The notes: a model not told the origin generated them from the sequence alone. 64,000 nucleotides of DNA from Bacteroidales bacterium UBA5548 (GCA_002425935.1 DINE01000012.1:24975-88974); one strand, 5' to 3'. Shown: positions 27,835 to 35,651, counted from the first letter of the stretch. Numbers and translations: made by a program.

Positions 27835-28026
27835 CTACTCTTCGTTAAGACGGAGAGATTGAACATAGATGGCTTTCTTCACCTCATCACGGCGCTTTAC
27901 CGACTTCTTTACAAAAGTCTTTCTGCTTCTCATTTCGCGAATTGCTCCGGTCTTTTCAAACTTACGTTTAAACTTCTTAAGAGCCCTTTCAATATTTTCG
28001 CCCTCCTTGATTGGTACTATGATCAT
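27835..28026 (-). CDS. rpsU: 30S ribosomal protein bS21
   Basis: This 63-residue basic protein is bS21, with the typical MIIVPIKEGENIERALKKFKRK start. Two features stand out. It has a full-strength Shine-Dalgarno sequence (28036-28045) and a textbook Bacteroidota promoter (28056-28086). In Flavobacterium, bS21 helps hide the anti-Shine-Dalgarno end of 16S rRNA, and ribosomes lacking it translate rpsU better. The strong sequence here fits such self-control, though that is inference for this strain. A terminator follows before xerC. Confidence 0.95.
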   Translation of the reverse strand: MIIVPIKEGENIERALKKFKRKFEKTGAIREMRSRKTFVKKSVKRRDEVKKAIYVQSLRLNEE

Positions 28027-28035
28027 ATCTGTTAC

Positions 28036-28045
28036 ACCTCCTTTT
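28036..28045 (-). promoter_or_regulatory. rpsU: Strong Shine-Dalgarno sequence of rpsU
   Basis: The minus strand reads AAAAGGAGGT, ending 9 bases before the ATG. It is complementary to the 16S rRNA tail. Bacteroidota genes rarely show this, and rpsU is a known exception. Confidence 0.8.
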
Positions 28046-28052
28046 GTTAGGG

Positions 28053-28117
28053 CTGCAAAAGTAACTATTTTTTATTAATTCGCAAAAAGATGAGCTCTTT
28101 TTTTGTTACTTTTGCAG
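28053..28117. repeat. 13-bp perfect inverted repeat between rpsU and hutU
   Basis: CTGCAAAAGTAAC at 28053-28065 is mirrored by GTTACTTTTGCAG at 28105-28117, with 39 bases between. Each arm contains a TACTTTTG -7 element, one per divergent gene. For hutU (28107-28114) no -33 TTTG is seen at the normal distance. The repeat may reflect two similar promoters or a shared regulator site. Confidence 0.55.
28056..28086 (-). promoter_or_regulatory. Promoter for rpsU
   Basis: A TTTG (28086-28083) lies exactly 19 bases before TACTTTTG (28063-28056) on the minus strand. Both boxes match the Bacteroidota consensus. The leader to the rpsU ATG would be about 25 bases and carries the Shine-Dalgarno sequence. 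Confidence 0.7.
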
Positions 28118-28138
28118 TTTACCAACCTATACATTAGT

Positions 28139-30166
28139 ATGAATTTAACAGATTTTCAGAAACAGATACTGGAGGGTATTCCCTCTGAACTCCCCCTGCC
28201 AAAGACTTATGACCCCGGCATTAATCATGCCCCTAAAAGAAAGGACATTCTTACAAGGGATGAGAAAATTCTGGCCCTGAAAAACGCATTGAGATATTTT
28301 CCCGTAAAATTCCACAAAGAGCTTGCAGAGGAGTTTGCCAAAGAGCTAAGAGAGTACGGACGAATCTATATGTACCGCTTTCGCCCGGACTACAAGATAA
28401 ATGCAAGATCTATTTATGATTACCCGCATAAATCTGTTCAGGCTGCAGCAATAATGCTGATGCTGAGTAATAATCTGGACTATGCAGTAGCGCAACACCC
28501 ACACGAGCTGATTACCTACGGAGGAAACGGAGCTGTATTCCAAAACTGGGCTCAATACCTGATAACAATGCAATATTTGGCTCAGATGACAGATGAACAG
28601 ACACTGGTTCTCTATTCAGGGCATCCGATGGGGCTCTTCCCGTCTCATAAAGATGCTCCAAGGGTCGTGGTTACAAACGGCATGGTAATTCCAAACTACT
28701 CATCTAAAGATCACTGGGAAAAGTTTAACGCACTGGGGGTTTCACAATACGGGCAGATGACCGCCGGGTCGTTTATGTATATCGGGCCACAGGGGATTGT
28801 TCACGGAACTACAATTACTGTTCTGAATGCTGCGCGTATGAAACGCCCGGACAGCGACATTAAGGGTATGCTCTTTGTCAGTTCGGGGCTGGGAGGTATG
28901 TCAGGCGCTCAGCCGAAGGCATCTGTAATTGCAGGCGTGGTTGGAGTGGTTGCCGAGGTTAATCCAAAGGCCGTTGAGACAAGATACTCTCAGGGGTGGG
29001 TAGATGAGGTTTTCACCGATCTCGATCTGCTTATGGAGAGGATTAAGCTTGCCAAAGAGGGTCGTGAGGCTGTCTCACTTGCTTATCAGGGAAATATTGT
29101 CGATCTGTGGGAAAAGTTAATCGAGAGCAACATAGATGTAGAGCTGGGTAGTGATCAGACATCTCTTCACAACCCGTGGGCGGGTGGCTACTATCCTGCC
29201 GGTATATCATTTGAAGAGTCAAACAGAATGATGGCAGAGGAGCCTGAAAGGTTCAAAGCAGAGGTTGAGAAGACATTAAGAAGACATGCCGCAGCAATCA
29301 ACAGACTGGCAGAGAGAGGAATGTATTTCTTTGACTACGGTAATGCTTTTCTGCTTGAGGCATCCAGGGCTGGAGCAGATATCCTTAAGGAAGATGGTAA
29401 ATTCAAATACCCATCATATGTTCAGGATATAATGGGCCCACTCTTTTTTGATTACGGATTCGGCCCGTACAGATGGGTTTGCACCTCTTCCAGGCCGGAA
29501 GATCTGGCTGAGACCGACAGGATAGCCGCAGAGGTACTGGAGTCGATAATGGAGGAGTCACCTGAAGAGATTCGCTCTCAGATGGCCGACAACATACACT
29601 GGATCAGGGAGGCCTCTGCAAACAGGTTGGTCGTGGGTTCTCAGGCAAGGATTCTCTATGCCGATTCCGAAGGCAGAATCAAAATTGCACTTGAGATGAA
29701 CAGGGCAATAAGAGAGGGGCGAATCTCTGCACCGATAGTTCTTGGCAGAGATCATCACGATGTATCAGGTACAGATTCTCCTTACAGAGAGACCTCAAAC
29801 ATTTATGACGGATCACAGTTCACGGCTGATATGGCAATCCATAATGTTATCGGAGACTCTTTCAGGGGTGCTACCTGGGTTTCGGTTCACAACGGAGGCG
29901 GAGTCGGTTGGGGTGAGGTTATTAACGGAGGATTTGGGATGGTTATAGATGGAAGTGACGATGCAGACAGACGCATTAAGAATATGCTCCTCTGGGATGT
30001 TAATAATGGTATCTCTAGAAGAGCGTGGGCAAGAAACAGCAGTGCTCTCTTTGCAATAAAGAGAGAGATGGAGAGAACCCCTCTGTTAAAAGTGACTATT
30101 CCGAATATAGCAGACGACGAATTACTGAGCAAGACCGCTGATCATATTTTCAACGGGAAATCCTAA
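28139..30166 (+). CDS. hutU: Urocanate hydratase
   Basis: This 675-residue enzyme adds water to urocanate in histidine breakdown. Segments such as TYGGNGAVFQNWAQY, SGLGGMSGAQPKA and YFFDYGNAFLLEASRAGAD match the NAD-dependent urocanase family. The ATG at 28139 gives the standard MNLTDFQKQI start, and the frame upstream to 28103 overlaps the promoter. No hutH, hutI or other histidine genes are in the window, so it stands alone here. Its last 45 bases overlap the end of the convergent lipocalin gene. Confidence 0.93.
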   Translation: MNLTDFQKQILEGIPSELPLPKTYDPGINHAPKRKDILTRDEKILALKNALRYFPVKFHKELAEEFAKELREYGRIYMYRFRPDYKINARSIYDYPHKSVQAAAIMLMLSNNLDYAVAQHPHELITYGGNGAVFQNWAQYLITMQYLAQMTDEQTLVLYSGHPMGLFPSHKDAPRVVVTNGMVIPNYSSKDHWEKFNALGVSQYGQMTAGSFMYIGPQGIVHGTTITVLNAARMKRPDSDIKGMLFVSSGLGGMSGAQPKASVIAGVVGVVAEVNPKAVETRYSQGWVDEVFTDLDLLMERIKLAKEGREAVSLAYQGNIVDLWEKLIESNIDVELGSDQTSLHNPWAGGYYPAGISFEESNRMMAEEPERFKAEVEKTLRRHAAAINRLAERGMYFFDYGNAFLLEASRAGADILKEDGKFKYPSYVQDIMGPLFFDYGFGPYRWVCTSSRPEDLAETDRIAAEVLESIMEESPEEIRSQMADNIHWIREASANRLVVGSQARILYADSEGRIKIALEMNRAIREGRISAPIVLGRDHHDVSGTDSPYRETSNIYDGSQFTADMAIHNVIGDSFRGATWVSVHNGGGVGWGEVINGGFGMVIDGSDDADRRIKNMLLWDVNNGISRRAWARNSSALFAIKREMERTPLLKVTIPNIADDELLSKTADHIFNGKS

Positions 30167-30637
30167 GGTGTAGGCATACTCTTTTAAAGCAGCAACAATT
30201 TTCGGGTCAATTCTTGGATCTCTGGCAAGTATCCACAGGTACTTGCCGGATGGATCCCCTACCAGCGCATAGGTATAATCTTTATCAACTTTAAGCACCC
30301 AATAATCACCCGCAAACGGCCAGAAGAAACTGACTTTAAGCTTGGATGGCTCGGCAGGGTCTGGAACCCACGCCCTTCCTTTGGCCTGCTTTATCCTGCT
30401 TTTGTCTGCAATAAGCCTGCCCTCATTTATTACTGTAACCTTACCACTCTCTGTCAATTCATAAAAAGCCGTAATATCTTCAAGCCCCTCTTCGAATTTA
30501 TTCGGCAGGCGGGATATTTCGTACCATCTACCCATATATCTCTGCAAATCAAATTCGTCGGCAGAATCGAGTGCCAGATAGGCAGTTGAACAGGATGATG
30601 CCAGAAGAAGAGTGAGTGCCGTATATAAAAATTTCAT
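30122..30637 (-). CDS. blc: Bacterial lipocalin (Blc-like lipoprotein)
   Basis: This 171-residue protein has a lipoprotein signal (LLLASSC, Cys16) and the lipocalin signature MGRWYEISRLPNKFE, followed by the strands of an eight-stranded barrel. The conserved WILARDP segment lies near the C-terminus. Blc proteins bind lysophospholipids or fatty acids and sit in the outer membrane facing the periplasm. Its stop lies within the hutU coding region, so the two coding ends overlap by 45 bases in opposite directions. This can produce antisense pairing of the two transcripts. Confidence 0.88.
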   Translation of the reverse strand: MKFLYTALTLLLASSCSTAYLALDSADEFDLQRYMGRWYEISRLPNKFEEGLEDITAFYELTESGKVTVINEGRLIADKSRIKQAKGRAWVPDPAEPSKLKVSFFWPFAGDYWVLKVDKDYTYALVGDPSGKYLWILARDPRIDPKIVAALKEYAYTLGFPVENMISGLAQ

Positions 30638-30753
30638 AAAGGTGTGTTTAGTTTATAAATGCGCATTACTCAAATTTAGATAATTTAAACAAATTACCCT
30701 AAAATAAGTTCTTTAATGTATCAATTGTTACAGTTTTTGTTTTACCCGGAGCA

Positions 30754-30761
30754 TAACTTTG
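30754..30761 (+). promoter_or_regulatory. Candidate -7 element for the ferredoxin gene
   Basis: TAACTTTG lies 38 bases before the ATG at 30800. A TTTG at 30736-30739 is only 14 bases upstream, shorter than normal. The 162-base gap holding it has no other visible feature. Confidence 0.35.
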
Positions 30762-30799
30762 CACTCAAATCAAATAATAATCCGGAAATTTAAAAGAAT

Positions 30800-31699
30800 A
30801 TGAAAAGAACAGTTATAAAAATTGACGAAGAGCTCTGCAATGGTTGCGGAAATTGTGTTGAAGGTTGTCATGAAGGTGCTTTACAACTGATAAACGGCAA
30901 GGCAGTTATGATAAGTGATCTTTACTGCGATGGTCTGGGAGCTTGTATCGGAGAGTGTCCTGTTGGAGCAATAGAACTTATTGAGAAGGATACCGAGCCA
31001 TACGATGAGGTTAAGGTTATGGAGCGTATCTCTCCAAAGGGGGAGAAGGTGATACTAGCCCATCTTAAGCACCTTAGAGACCACAACGAGATGGATTGGT
31101 TCAGACAAGGTGTGGAGTGGTGCAGAGATAACGGAGTACAGATTGACCTTTCTAAAATTGCACCTGTTACAGTGAGTGGTCAAGGCCACGCGCACAACCA
31201 TGCACATGCTCATGGCGGAGGAAAATCAGAAGGTTGTGGCTGTCCGGGTGCTGCCGAGAGAGATTTCAGAGCCGTTAAAACAGCCGCCCCTGTAACTTCA
31301 GGTAACTTCTCCGGCGTTTCGGAACTTCAGCAGTGGCCAGTTCAGCTACATCTGCTGAATCCTGCCGCCGGTTTTCTGCGTAACAGCGATCTTCTGCTTG
31401 CCTCTGACTGCTCGGCATTTGCACATGGTGATTTTCACGGCACCTTCCTGAAAAACAAAGCACTTGCAATAGCCTGTCCTAAGCTTGATTCAAACACTCA
31501 GAGCTATGTAGAGAAACTTACAGTGATGATAGATGAGTCAAAGATTAACACTCTGACTGTTCTTAAAATGGAGGTTCCATGCTGCGGAGGTCTTCTTCAG
31601 ATGGCAAAACTGGCCAGAGAGAGGGCATCAAGAAACATTCCAATCAAATCTATGACAATGTCGCTCCAGGGAGAGATACTCAGTGAAGAGTGGGTTTAA
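30800..31699 (+). CDS. 4Fe-4S ferredoxin-domain protein with His-rich linker
   Basis: This 299-residue protein begins with a two-cluster ferredoxin domain. The first motif is complete (Cys13, Cys16, Cys19, Cys23). The second has only Cys43, Cys49 and Cys53, with glycine where another cysteine is usual, so one cluster may be atypical. A His-rich stretch (HAHNHAHAHGGG, near 132-143) and a CGCPG motif follow. The C-terminal domain has further cysteines (a CPKLDS segment and CCGG). I recall this architecture in anaerobes but no proven role. It ends at a strong terminator shared with doxX. Confidence 0.7.
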   Translation: MKRTVIKIDEELCNGCGNCVEGCHEGALQLINGKAVMISDLYCDGLGACIGECPVGAIELIEKDTEPYDEVKVMERISPKGEKVILAHLKHLRDHNEMDWFRQGVEWCRDNGVQIDLSKIAPVTVSGQGHAHNHAHAHGGGKSEGCGCPGAAERDFRAVKTAAPVTSGNFSGVSELQQWPVQLHLLNPAAGFLRNSDLLLASDCSAFAHGDFHGTFLKNKALAIACPKLDSNTQSYVEKLTVMIDESKINTLTVLKMEVPCCGGLLQMAKLARERASRNIPIKSMTMSLQGEILSEEWV

Positions 31700-31701
31700 A
31701 T

Positions 31702-31737
31702 AAAAAGAGGATAGCCAAATTTGGTTATCCTCTTTTT
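31702..31737. terminator. Bidirectional terminator between ferredoxin and doxX genes
   Basis: A near-perfect 36-base palindrome (18-bp arms with one G-T pair, centre CCAAATTTGG) has A and T runs at its two ends. It would work as a terminator for both convergent genes. Confidence 0.9.
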
Positions 31738-31758
31738 AAAAATCTTTTAAAGTAAATC

Positions 31759-32187
31759 TTACTCCAGCTGCTTTTTGAATAACAATCTGTCGAGTGAATA
31801 CTTCCCCGGCCCCGCAAGAAATAGATAGATGTAAATTCCAAGGTAAATCAGCGAAAGCTCTTTAGCCTGAAACGGATCGGCTGCATGTACCACAAAGAAT
31901 GCAACAATCATTGTAAAGGCAAGAGGAATAACCGATAATCTGGTCAAAAGACCAAATATCAGGAATATAGACGCAAAAAATTCGGCACCGATTGCAAGAA
32001 TCAAAGAGAATTTTGATCCCAACCCAACAGGATCGGGAAATCCTCCCGAGAAGGCCTCAAAGTTTGACAATTTGCCCCATCCGTGAGTCATCATCAGCAA
32101 GCCGATGAATATTCTTAGCAGCAAAATTGCTCCGGAGCTCTCCTCCTCTTTTAAAGGGGCTCCGAAAAACAGAAATTTTTTCATCAC
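31759..32187 (-). CDS. DoxX-family membrane protein
   Basis: This 142-residue protein has four membrane segments and the DoxX motifs LLLRIFIGLLMMTHGWGKL and AIGAEFFASIFLIFGLLTRLS. In archaea the DoxX/DoxD pair forms thiosulfate:quinone oxidoreductase, but many bacterial DoxX proteins serve redox or sulfur stress in other ways. It is the third gene of a thioredoxin-marR-doxX operon that diverges from a sulfur-transfer fusion enzyme. That setting favours a sulfur or redox role, which is inference. Confidence 0.8.
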   Translation of the reverse strand: MMKKFLFFGAPLKEEESSGAILLLRIFIGLLMMTHGWGKLSNFEAFSGGFPDPVGLGSKFSLILAIGAEFFASIFLIFGLLTRLSVIPLAFTMIVAFFVVHAADPFQAKELSLIYLGIYIYLFLAGPGKYSLDRLLFKKQLE

Positions 32188-32207
32188 TTAAAAATTAAAA
32201 TTGAGTT

Positions 32208-32555
32208 TCAGGAAACCAGCTTATCCAGCGGATAGGTCAGTTTAATATCAACCTCCTCAATCTCTGACAATATCGCCGTTCCCTTCTCTGTAAGGGAGAA
32301 GTACATCTGTCGCTTATCCTCAACACCCATATCTCTCTCTATAAAACCCTTCTCCTCTACAGAGCGGATCACTTTTGAGGTATTTGAACAGGTAAGGTTA
32401 ATTTTTTTGGCAATCTCGCCTGAAGAGAGCTTACCCTCTTTAAGCGAGCAGATTACCATTCCTTCGTTAAGACATATGCTGTGGTGGTTCTGAAACTCCT
32501 GTTCGTACTCAGAAATTGAACGGCATACATCCCTGATAAGACATAATCTCTTCAT
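32208..32555 (-). CDS. MarR-type regulator rich in cysteine
   Basis: This 115-residue winged-helix protein has the MarR core: SSGEIAKKINLTCSNTSKVIRSVEEKGFI as the recognition region and RDMGVEDKRQMYFSLTEKG as the wing. It is shorter than most MarR proteins (about 140). It has five cysteines (5, 11, 28, 36 and 56), one of them in the recognition helix region. Thiol-sensing MarR proteins use such residues, so redox or persulfide sensing is plausible but unproven. It starts 2 bases after the thioredoxin gene. A palindrome at 33096-33110 in the divergent promoter region is a candidate operator. Confidence 0.8.
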   Translation of the reverse strand: MKRLCLIRDVCRSISEYEQEFQNHHSICLNEGMVICSLKEGKLSSGEIAKKINLTCSNTSKVIRSVEEKGFIERDMGVEDKRQMYFSLTEKGTAILSEIEEVDIKLTYPLDKLVS

Positions 32556-32557
32556 TT

Positions 32558-33037
32558 TTAATTATCTTTTTTCAACAATACTGTGTCGATATATTTTTTC
32601 AACTCCTCTTTGGGAACTGCCCCCTGGGCAACTTCCGGTAAACCCTTAACAGGTATAAAGAGCAGTGTAGGAAGTGCCCTGATCCCGAAAGCTGATGCAA
32701 TTCCCTTCTCAATATCTGTGTTAACTTTATAAATCACAAGCTTACCCTCGTACTCCTTAGCCAGCTCTTCCAGAACCGGTGCAAGTTTCTTGCAGTAAGT
32801 ACACCAGTCGGCATAAAAATCAACTATTGCAGGTTTATCTCCTAGATATTTCCACTCCTCCGGGTTCGTTTTAAAGTCAGCCACTTTTGTAAGAAACTGC
32901 TCCTGATTAAGGGTAATTGTATATTTTTTTGTATTATCGCCGCTCTTCTCTGCCTGACTCTCTCCGGAACCTGCACCGCATGCAGTAACTGATGCCGCAA
33001 TAAGCAAAACAGGCAGTAATCTCTTTATAAATTTCAT
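32558..33037 (-). CDS. Thioredoxin-fold lipoprotein
   Basis: This 159-residue protein has a lipoprotein signal peptide (SVTAC, Cys20) and a thioredoxin domain with active site WCTYCKK. The cis-proline loop RALPTLLF is also present. It would be tethered in the periplasm as a thiol-disulfide reductase or disulfide-handling protein. It is the first gene of the minus-strand operon with marR and doxX, driven by a strong promoter match at 33066-33096. Confidence 0.88.
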   Translation of the reverse strand: MKFIKRLLPVLLIAASVTACGAGSGESQAEKSGDNTKKYTITLNQEQFLTKVADFKTNPEEWKYLGDKPAIVDFYADWCTYCKKLAPVLEELAKEYEGKLVIYKVNTDIEKGIASAFGIRALPTLLFIPVKGLPEVAQGAVPKEELKKYIDTVLLKKDN

Positions 33038-33065
33038 CTTCCAGTGTTTTTTAAAATTTTCAACA

Positions 33066-33096
33066 CAAAAGTATATAATATTTCTAAATAAACAAA
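33066..33096 (-). promoter_or_regulatory. Promoter for the thioredoxin-marR-doxX operon
   Basis: On the minus strand TTTG (33096-33093) is followed after 19 bases by TACTTTTG (33073-33066), an exact Bacteroidota -33/-7 match. It lies 28 bases before the thioredoxin start. Confidence 0.7.
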
Positions 33097-33110
33097 TTTC
33101 CGTTGGAAAT
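33096..33110. promoter_or_regulatory. Candidate operator between divergent redox/sulfur genes
   Basis: ATTTCC-GTT-GGAAAT is a perfect palindrome with a 3-base spacer. It touches the -33 box of the minus-strand promoter and lies 3 bases before the -33 TTTG of the plus-strand promoter. A MarR-type protein encoded in the operon is the obvious candidate to bind it. This is inference. Confidence 0.45.
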
Positions 33111-33113
33111 AAT

Positions 33114-33144
33114 TTTGAAATTTATAGAATATTGACTTCCTTTG
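33114..33144 (+). promoter_or_regulatory. Promoter for the CoA-disulfide reductase fusion
   Basis: TTTG at 33114-33117 is followed after 19 bases by TTCCTTTG at 33137-33144, one base off the TAnnTTTG consensus. It lies 59 bases before the chosen start at 33204. Confidence 0.55.
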
Positions 33145-33203
33145 CACCCTTTAATCAGAAAAAAATAAAATATAATAATCAAAATTCACAAAAGCAGATA
33201 GTA

Positions 33204-35651
33204 ATGAAGTATGTAATCGTAGGTGGCGTTGCCGGCGGAGCAACAGTGGCTGCCCGTCTTAGAAGAAATGACGAGAATGCAGAGATAATAATGTTTGAGA
33301 GGGGCGAATATGTCTCCTATGCAAACTGTGGTCTCCCCTACTATATCGGAGAGGTAATCAATAACAGAGACAATCTTTTCGTACAGACTGTAGAGGGTTT
33401 CAAAGGACGTTACAATATTGACATTCGTACCTTCTCGGAGGTTGAAAGGGTTGACTCATCTACAAAATCGGTGGAGATTCTTGATATTAAAACCGGACGC
33501 AGATATTTTGAATCGTACGATAAACTAATCCTTTCTCCCGGTGCCGAACCTATCCGCCCAAAGATTGAAGGAATTGAGAGTCCCAGAATTTTTACTCTGA
33601 GAAATGTACCTGATACCGATAAAATTAAGCGGTTTTTGAGCGTTAAGCGTGTTGAAAGAGCAGTTGTTGTTGGCGGAGGTTTTATCGGGCTGGAGATGGC
33701 GGAGAATCTTCACGAGTGGGGAATTAAAATCTCACTGGTTGAAATGGCACCACAGGTAATGGCACATCTGGACTTTTCAATGGCATCGATAATCAATTCG
33801 GAGCTGGCCACCAAAGGTGTTGACCTTCACCTTAGTGATGCAGTAAAAAGATTTGAAGAGAGTGCAACTGGTATAATTGTAGAGCTTCAGAGCGGTGTAA
33901 AGCTCGAAGCCGAAATGGTAATATGGAGCATAGGTGTAAAACCGGAGATAAAACTTGCAAAAAGCGCAGGAATTGAAATAGGTGAGAGCGGAGGGATTAA
34001 GGTTAACGAATTCATGCAAACCTCAAATGCTGATATTTATGCACTTGGCGATGCAACAGAGGTAATACATACAGTAACCGGTAAACCGGCACTTATACCA
34101 CTGGCCGGCCCTGCCAATAAGCAGGGAAGGATTGTAGCCGACAACATTGTGTATGGCAACAGTTCAAAATATGAGGGGACAATAGGTACAGGTATAGCAA
34201 AGGTGTTTGACCTGACAGTTGCCTCAACAGGAGCAAACGGTAAACTATTAAACAGCTCCGGTATAAAGTATGTATCATCTTTTACACACTCCTCATCACA
34301 CGCAGGTTACTACCCTAACGCACTTCCGCTGTCAATCAAGATACTCTTCTCACCGGCAGATGGTAAGCTGCTTGGAGCTCAGGTAGTGGGGTTTGACGGA
34401 GTTGACAAAAGAATTGAGTTATTTGCCCAGGTGATTAAGTCAAAGGGAACAATTTACGACCTTATGAACATTGAGCATGCATATGCTCCTCCATTCTCGT
34501 CGGCTAAAGATCCGGTAAATATGGCGGGCTTTGTTGCCGACAATATTCTAAAGGGCAGAGTAAAGATTGTATCCTGGAGAAAAGCCGCAAAATCTGACCC
34601 GGCCTCCGATTTTCTGCTGGACGTAAGAACAAGGGATGAGTACACTCTTGGCAATATCGATAACTCGGTTAACATTCCTCTGGATGAGTTAAGGGGAAGG
34701 CTTTCCGAGATACCGGGAGACAAGCGTATAATTGTCTATTGTGCAGTTGGTTTAAGGGGGTATGTAGCAACACGCATTCTATATCAGAACGGTTTCGATA
34801 ATGTCTTTAATCTCTCAGGAGGGTACAAGACTTACTCAATAGCTACAGCTAAACAAAATGCTACTCAGTTCTTTGCAGGACAAATAACCTCCGATGACAC
34901 CCTGACGGATGTAGACAAAGAGACATTCATGTCGGTTGACGCAACGGGGCTTCAGTGTCCCGGCCCAATTATGCAGCTTAAGAAGAGTTATGACACACTG
35001 AGTATAGGCGAGCGGCTTGAGATACGTGCAACAGATATGGCGTTCGGAAAAGATGTTGCATCATGGTGCAAAATCACCGGAGCAAGACTGATTTCGGTTG
35101 AGACACGCATGGGGGTAATCACTGCCAAAGTAGAGAAGGGAGAGGCGCCGTCGTCATGTACTTTTAAGGGGACAGTAACCGGAGATAATAAAACAATTGT
35201 TGTATTTAGTGATGACCTGGATAAGGCATTGGCATCGTTTATAATTGCCAACGGAGCGGCATCTATGGGCAAGAAGGTTACGATGTTCTTTACCTTCTGG
35301 GGTCTCAACATTATTAAGAGAAAGAGTCCCGGTAAGGTTAAAAAAGACATTTTCGGAAAAATGTTTGGCATGATGATGCCTAAAGGCGCATCATCGCTCA
35401 GATTGTCAAAAATGAACATGTTTGGGCTAGGCTCTGCAATGATGAGATTCGTTATGCGCAAAAAGAGTATTGACACACTGGAGTCTCTTATCGAACAGGC
35501 ACAGAGTGCCGGAGTGGAATTTATTGCATGCAGAATGAGTATGGATGTGATGGGTGTAAAAGAGGAGGAGATTATGGAGGGAGTGAATTTTGCGGGAGTG
35601 GCCACATATCTCGAGAAGAGCGAAGAGGCCAACATGTCGCTCTTTATATAA
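33204..35651 (+). CDS. CoA-disulfide reductase/rhodanese/TusA/DsrE fusion
   Basis: This 815-residue protein joins four sulfur-handling units. Residues 1 to about 450 are an FAD/NAD(P)H disulfide reductase (VGGVAGGATVAARLRR at the N-terminus). It has the single redox cysteine Cys42 in YANCGLPYY, as in CoA-disulfide or persulfide reductases. A rhodanese domain (IVYCAVGLRG), a TusA domain (DATGLQCPGPIMQLK) and a DsrE-like domain (VVFSDDLDKAL to ACRMSMDVMG) follow. All active cysteines are kept. It probably reduces CoA-bound or glutathione-like persulfides and passes on sulfur. The ATG at 33204 gives MKYVIVGGVAGG, and the frame opening at 33132 covers the promoter. Confidence 0.9.
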   Translation: MKYVIVGGVAGGATVAARLRRNDENAEIIMFERGEYVSYANCGLPYYIGEVINNRDNLFVQTVEGFKGRYNIDIRTFSEVERVDSSTKSVEILDIKTGRRYFESYDKLILSPGAEPIRPKIEGIESPRIFTLRNVPDTDKIKRFLSVKRVERAVVVGGGFIGLEMAENLHEWGIKISLVEMAPQVMAHLDFSMASIINSELATKGVDLHLSDAVKRFEESATGIIVELQSGVKLEAEMVIWSIGVKPEIKLAKSAGIEIGESGGIKVNEFMQTSNADIYALGDATEVIHTVTGKPALIPLAGPANKQGRIVADNIVYGNSSKYEGTIGTGIAKVFDLTVASTGANGKLLNSSGIKYVSSFTHSSSHAGYYPNALPLSIKILFSPADGKLLGAQVVGFDGVDKRIELFAQVIKSKGTIYDLMNIEHAYAPPFSSAKDPVNMAGFVADNILKGRVKIVSWRKAAKSDPASDFLLDVRTRDEYTLGNIDNSVNIPLDELRGRLSEIPGDKRIIVYCAVGLRGYVATRILYQNGFDNVFNLSGGYKTYSIATAKQNATQFFAGQITSDDTLTDVDKETFMSVDATGLQCPGPIMQLKKSYDTLSIGERLEIRATDMAFGKDVASWCKITGARLISVETRMGVITAKVEKGEAPSSCTFKGTVTGDNKTIVVFSDDLDKALASFIIANGAASMGKKVTMFFTFWGLNIIKRKSPGKVKKDIFGKMFGMMMPKGASSLRLSKMNMFGLGSAMMRFVMRKKSIDTLESLIEQAQSAGVEFIACRMSMDVMGVKEEEIMEGVNFAGVATYLEKSEEANMSLFI

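Noticed and set aside
28053..28117. Terminal inverted repeats of a small mobile element
   Set aside because: The arms are only 39 bases apart with nothing between, and each arm is explained by a -7 promoter element.
34988..35635. A 215-codon open frame antisense to the sulfur-transfer fusion gene
   Set aside because: It is fully inside a gene with strong domain matches, has no recognisable protein features, and is a by-product of codon bias on the other strand.
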